A stretch of 10,026 nucleotides of DNA. Source: Alistipes sp. (GTDB taxonomy: Bacteria; Bacteroidota; Bacteroidia; Bacteroidales; Rikenellaceae). Below are positions 6,675-10,026 of this stretch, in pieces. The position numbers were made by a program, and so were the translations under genes. Location of the stretch: the NCBI GenBank assembly GCA_029065825.1, contig JAIEHQ010000021.1, positions 1 to 10,026 of the forward strand, written 5' to 3'. How positions within the stretch are numbered: the first letter of the stretch is position 1; each line of letters opens with the position of its first letter. The notes under the pieces are model-generated. The model worked only from the letters and a program-made list of their open reading frames with translations. It made no database searches and was not told the DNA's origin.

Positions 6675-7085
6675 ATGTTGGTTCGCGATTTCAAATTCCG
6701 GGTCTGGTACAAGGATACCGACCAGATGGGGGTGGTTTACCACTCGAACTACATCAGCTACTACGAGGCCGCCCGCACCGAACTGCTGCGCAGCTGCGGT
6801 GCCACCTATGCGGATATGGAGCGGTCCGGGGTAATGATGCCGATCCTGGAGGTGCACTCCAAATACCTGCGTCCGGCCCATTACGACGAGTTGATTACCG
6901 TGCGTGTGATGCTGCGGGAGCTGCCTGCGGCGCGCATCACGTTCGAGTACGAAATCTGCAATGAGTCGGGCGAGCTGCTCAACACGGGCAGCACCGTGCT
7001 CGGGTTCATCCGCAGCGATACCCGCCGGCCGTGCCGTGCGCCCCGCGCTTTCGTCGAGCTGCTCGGGCGCTGCATGGAGGAGTAG
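6675..7085 (+). CDS. ybgC: Acyl-CoA thioesterase, YbgC/4HBT hotdog family
   Basis: The product is a small cytoplasmic hotdog-fold thioesterase of 136 residues that hydrolyses acyl-CoA; the true substrate cannot be read from sequence. The signature DTDQMGVVYHSNY lies at residues 14-26, with the catalytic Asp16, followed by the helix YYEAARTELLR (29-39) usual for the YbgC branch, and by the strand-forming segment LEVHSKYLRPAHYDEL (58-73). The start at 6675 was chosen because the homologous part begins there; the frame stays open far upstream, but that is only an overlapping shadow of ribF. It begins 2 bp after the ribF stop and closes the dense gene cluster. In E. coli the family member sits in the tol-pal operon; no tol genes are seen here. 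Confidence 0.88.
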   Translation: MLVRDFKFRVWYKDTDQMGVVYHSNYISYYEAARTELLRSCGATYADMERSGVMMPILEVHSKYLRPAHYDELITVRVMLRELPAARITFEYEICNESGELLNTGSTVLGFIRSDTRRPCRAPRAFVELLGRCMEE

Positions 7086-7168
7086 CGCACCGGCGCGGCT
7101 ACACCTTCGCGATCGCTGCCGGGCGGCTGCGCCGCAGGGGGCGTGCGGATCGTTAAAGACGGATTTCG

Positions 7169-7199
7169 TTCGGGGATTTGCATTTTTTTTGTAGTTTTG
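7169..7199 (+). promoter_or_regulatory. Candidate promoter of the suf operon
   Basis: TAGTTTTG at 7192-7199 is an exact match to the Bacteroidetes -7 element TAnnTTTG. The -33 element is weak: TTCG at 7169-7172 lies 19 bases upstream and matches 3 of 4, while a perfect TTTG at 7177-7180 is too close (11 bases). Transcription would start near 7206, leaving a leader of only about 13 nt before the sufB ATG at 7219. The rest of the 7086-7218 gap is GC-rich, with one small stem (7123-7127 with 7131-7135, three-base loop) lacking a T-run, so I do not call a terminator. Confidence 0.5.
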
Positions 7200-7216
7200 T
7201 ACGATTATTTCGTGCA
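7198..7216 (+). repeat. Imperfect inverted repeat at the suf transcription start
   Basis: TGTACGA (7198-7204) and TCGTGCA (7210-7216) form a 7-base inverted repeat with one mismatch and a 5-base spacer. It overlaps the end of the -7 element and the predicted start of transcription, and stops three bases before the sufB start codon. A repressor site controlling iron-sulfur assembly would be expected at such a place, but a 6/7 match is easily found by chance, and I do not recognise it as a known operator. Confidence 0.25.
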
Positions 7217-7218
7217 CA

Positions 7219-8664
7219 ATGGCAGAAAAAGACAAAGAACTTTTAGAAAGTATAGAGAATCAGGAGTATAAGTACGGATTTACTTCGGATATCGAGACCG
7301 AAACGATTCCGTGCGGACTGAACGAGCAGATCGTGCGCCTGATTTCCGAGAAGAAGGGGGAGCCTGAGTGGATGACCCAGCGTCGGCTGGAGGCCTACCG
7401 GCACTGGCTGACGCTCGCGCCTCCGACGTGGGCCCATCTGAACATTCCGCCGATCGACTTCCAGCAGATCATCTACTATGCGGCTCCGAAGCCTTCCAAG
7501 AAGCTCCAGTCGATGGACGAGGTCGATCCCGAACTCAAGCGCACCTTCGACAAGCTGGGTATTCCCCTCGAGGAGCAGATGGCGCTGGCGGGTGTCGCCG
7601 TCGATGCCGTGATGGACTCCGTGTCGGTCAAGACCACCTTCAAGCAGACGCTGGCCGAGAAGGGGATCATCTTCTGCTCGATGTCGGAGGCGATCCGCGA
7701 CTATCCCGAGCTGATCCGGAAGTATCTGGGCAGCGTCGTGCCCCACACAGACAACTTCTATGCGGCGCTCAACATGGCCGTCTTCTCCGACGGCTCGTTC
7801 TGCTACATCCCCAAGGGGGTGCGCTGTCCGATGGAGCTTTCGACCTATTTCCGCATCAATGCGGCGGGTACGGGACAGTTCGAGCGGACGCTGATCGTGG
7901 CCGACGAGGGGGCCTACGTGAGCTATCTCGAGGGCTGCACCGCTCCCCGGCGGGACGAGAACCAGTTGCATGCCGCCGTCGTCGAAATCGTCGTCGAGCG
8001 CGACGGCGAAGTGAAATACTCGACCGTGCAGAACTGGTATCCGGGCGACAAGGAGGGCCGGGGCGGCATCTATAATTTCGTTACCAAGCGGGGCATCTGC
8101 CGCGAGAACGCGCGTCTGTCGTGGACGCAGGTGGAGACCGGATCGGCCATTACCTGGAAGTATCCGAGCTGCATCCTTGCGGGCGACAATTCGGTGGGCG
8201 AGTTCTATTCGGTGGCGATGACCAACCATTTCCAGCAGGCCGACACGGGAACCAAGATGATCCACGTGGGACGCAACACCCGCAGCCGGATCGTCTCGAA
8301 GGGCATCTCGGCGGGCCGCAGCGAGAACTCCTACCGGGGACTGGTGCGTGTGGTCGCGGCGGCCGAGAACGCGCGCAACTATTCGCAGTGCGACTCGCTG
8401 CTGATCGGCGACCGGTGCGGTGCCCACACCTTCCCGGTAATCGACAGCGCCAACCCGACGGCTGTGGTGGAGCACGAGGCGACCACCTCGAAAATCTCGG
8501 AGGAGCAGCTTTTCTATTGCAACCAGCGCGGGCTCTCGACCGAGGATGCGGTGGGGCTGATCGTGAACGGCTATGCGCGCGAGGTGCTGAACAAACTGCC
8601 GATGGAGTTCGCGGTGGAGGCCCAGAAACTGCTGGCCATCAGCCTCGAAGGTTCTGTCGGATAA
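7219..8664 (+). CDS. sufB: Fe-S cluster assembly protein SufB
   Basis: SufB is the core scaffold of the cytoplasmic SufBC2D complex that builds iron-sulfur clusters under iron limitation or oxidative stress. The protein has 481 residues, normal for the family. Residues matching the functional ones of E. coli SufB with a constant offset of 14 are present: Cys240 (in LEGCTAP, E. coli Cys254, sulfur acceptor), Cys391 (in SQCDSLLIG, E. coli Cys405), and His419-Glu420 (in VEHEATTS, E. coli 433-434). The N-terminal block with WMTQRRLEAYRHW (51-63) and the FCYIPKGVRCP segment (194-204) are also typical. It is the first gene of the operon, with an exact -7 promoter element close upstream, and sufC follows after 30 bp. 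The start is supported by conserved N-terminal residues and promoter position. Confidence 0.97.
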   Translation: MAEKDKELLESIENQEYKYGFTSDIETETIPCGLNEQIVRLISEKKGEPEWMTQRRLEAYRHWLTLAPPTWAHLNIPPIDFQQIIYYAAPKPSKKLQSMDEVDPELKRTFDKLGIPLEEQMALAGVAVDAVMDSVSVKTTFKQTLAEKGIIFCSMSEAIRDYPELIRKYLGSVVPHTDNFYAALNMAVFSDGSFCYIPKGVRCPMELSTYFRINAAGTGQFERTLIVADEGAYVSYLEGCTAPRRDENQLHAAVVEIVVERDGEVKYSTVQNWYPGDKEGRGGIYNFVTKRGICRENARLSWTQVETGSAITWKYPSCILAGDNSVGEFYSVAMTNHFQQADTGTKMIHVGRNTRSRIVSKGISAGRSENSYRGLVRVVAAAENARNYSQCDSLLIGDRCGAHTFPVIDSANPTAVVEHEATTSKISEEQLFYCNQRGLSTEDAVGLIVNGYAREVLNKLPMEFAVEAQKLLAISLEGSVG

Positions 8665-8694
8665 TCGGAATGACAAAAATAAGAAAATCAGAAT

Positions 8695-9449
<755 letters not shown>

Positions 9450-9450
<1 letters not shown>

Positions 9451-10026
9451 TGGCAGGGGGCGATTTTTTCAGCGACGAGACCCGCTTCGCACCGGTCGCG
9501 GGATGCGAACTGCATCTGAAGTCCGGGGAGGGGGATGACCGGCCGCTGCTGGTGCGCAATCCGCAGCGGCTGACGGTAACGGTGGCGGCGGGCCGTGCGG
9601 CCCGCATCGTACTGCTGCACGAGGAGAATCGTGCGGCGGAGGTGGAGATGCGGCTCGCGGAAGGGGCTGCGGCCGAGGTTGTCCAGCTGTTCCTGGCGGA
9701 GGGAGCCTCCTCCATGACGCTGGATCAGGCCGCCGGGAGCGATTTCCGCCTGACGAGCTGCCTGCTGGCGGGTGCCTCGGCACGCTATCGGTTCGATCTG
9801 AACGGCGCGCAGGCCGCTAACCGGACCGATGCGCTGTTCCTGGCCGCCGGGCGGGAGCGCTGCACGATCGATCTGAGGACGAATCACGCCGTGCCCGACT
9901 GTGCGAGCCGCTCGCTGGTCAAGGGGGCCGCTTCGGGTACGGCCCGGGGCGAGTTCCGGGGGCTGGTCTATGTCGCGCGCGACGCGCAGCGCACCGATGC
10001 CCGGCAGCAGAGCCGCAACCTGCTCC
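9450..10026 (+). CDS. sufD: Fe-S cluster assembly protein SufD (3' end beyond the window), short N-terminus
   Basis: The frame from the ATG at 9450 stays open for 192 codons to the right edge. It ends in the family hallmark: NHAVPDCASRSLVKG (145-159), GEFRGLVYVARDAQRTDAR (167-185) and QQSRNLL (186-192), the beta-helix core of SufD, which partners SufB and SufC in the scaffold. In E. coli SufD (423 residues) I expect this block around residue 300 or later, while here it starts near 145. The N-terminal helical region is thus strongly shortened, and the protein goes almost directly into beta-strand repeats. The start overlaps the sufC stop by one base (a GTG lies one codon upstream in frame), so a longer N-terminus would require deep overlap with sufC. 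The key C-terminal histidine cannot be checked because the gene is cut by the window. A cysteine desulfurase gene (sufS) would be the expected neighbour beyond the edge. Confidence 0.88.

Noticed and set aside
7123..7135. GC-rich hairpin (5-bp stem, 3-base loop) after ybgC as a terminator
   Set aside because: The stem is short and no T-run follows; such stems are common by chance in this GC-rich DNA.
7177..7180. Perfect TTTG as the -33 element of the suf promoter
   Set aside because: It is only 11 bases from the -7 element, instead of 19-21.
7243..8676. A 477-codon open frame on the minus strand opposite sufB
   Set aside because: SufB is unmistakable on the plus strand, and the antisense translation has no family resemblance.

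Overview
The window looks like chromosomal DNA from a high-GC member of the Bacteroidales, most like Alistipes/Rikenellaceae. This is inferred from the high GC content, the closeness of the proteins to Bacteroidetes versions, A-rich leaders instead of clear Shine-Dalgarno sites, and Bacteroidetes-type promoters (TTTG / TAnnTTTG). The genus is a judgement from family resemblance, not a measured result. Content is mostly housekeeping, with no mobile element, CRISPR array, phage gene or RNA gene that I can support.

Layout. Bases 1-59 are not genomic: they align without gaps to an Illumina Nextera P7/i7 adapter ending in the Tn5 mosaic end, so the genome starts at base 60. Bases 60-416 (minus strand) hold the first 119 codons of a phosphoglucosamine mutase (glmM), cut by the contig end. 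A 135-bp divergent promoter region (417-551) separates it from a uridine phosphorylase (552-1427).

From 1488 to 7085 six plus-strand genes lie with gaps of only 1-17 bp, so they are probably one transcription unit: the DNA polymerase sliding clamp dnaN, a DEDDh 3'-5' exonuclease with an ExoX-like C-terminal module, an exported protein with three LysM domains and a periplasmic-binding-protein-like domain, the NADH-sensing repressor Rex, a short RibF-type FAD synthetase whose riboflavin kinase half looks degenerate, and a YbgC-type acyl-CoA thioesterase.

A 133-bp gap with a good -7 promoter element precedes a SUF iron-sulfur cluster assembly operon: sufB, sufC and sufD. SufD overlaps sufC by one base and runs off the right edge; it appears to lack most of the N-terminal helical region of typical SufD proteins. 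SufB, SufC and SufD form the SufBC2D scaffold on which Fe-S clusters are built. The oddities worth following are the adapter at the left end, the single-activity RibF, the short SufD, and the LysM/PBP protein between replication and redox genes.
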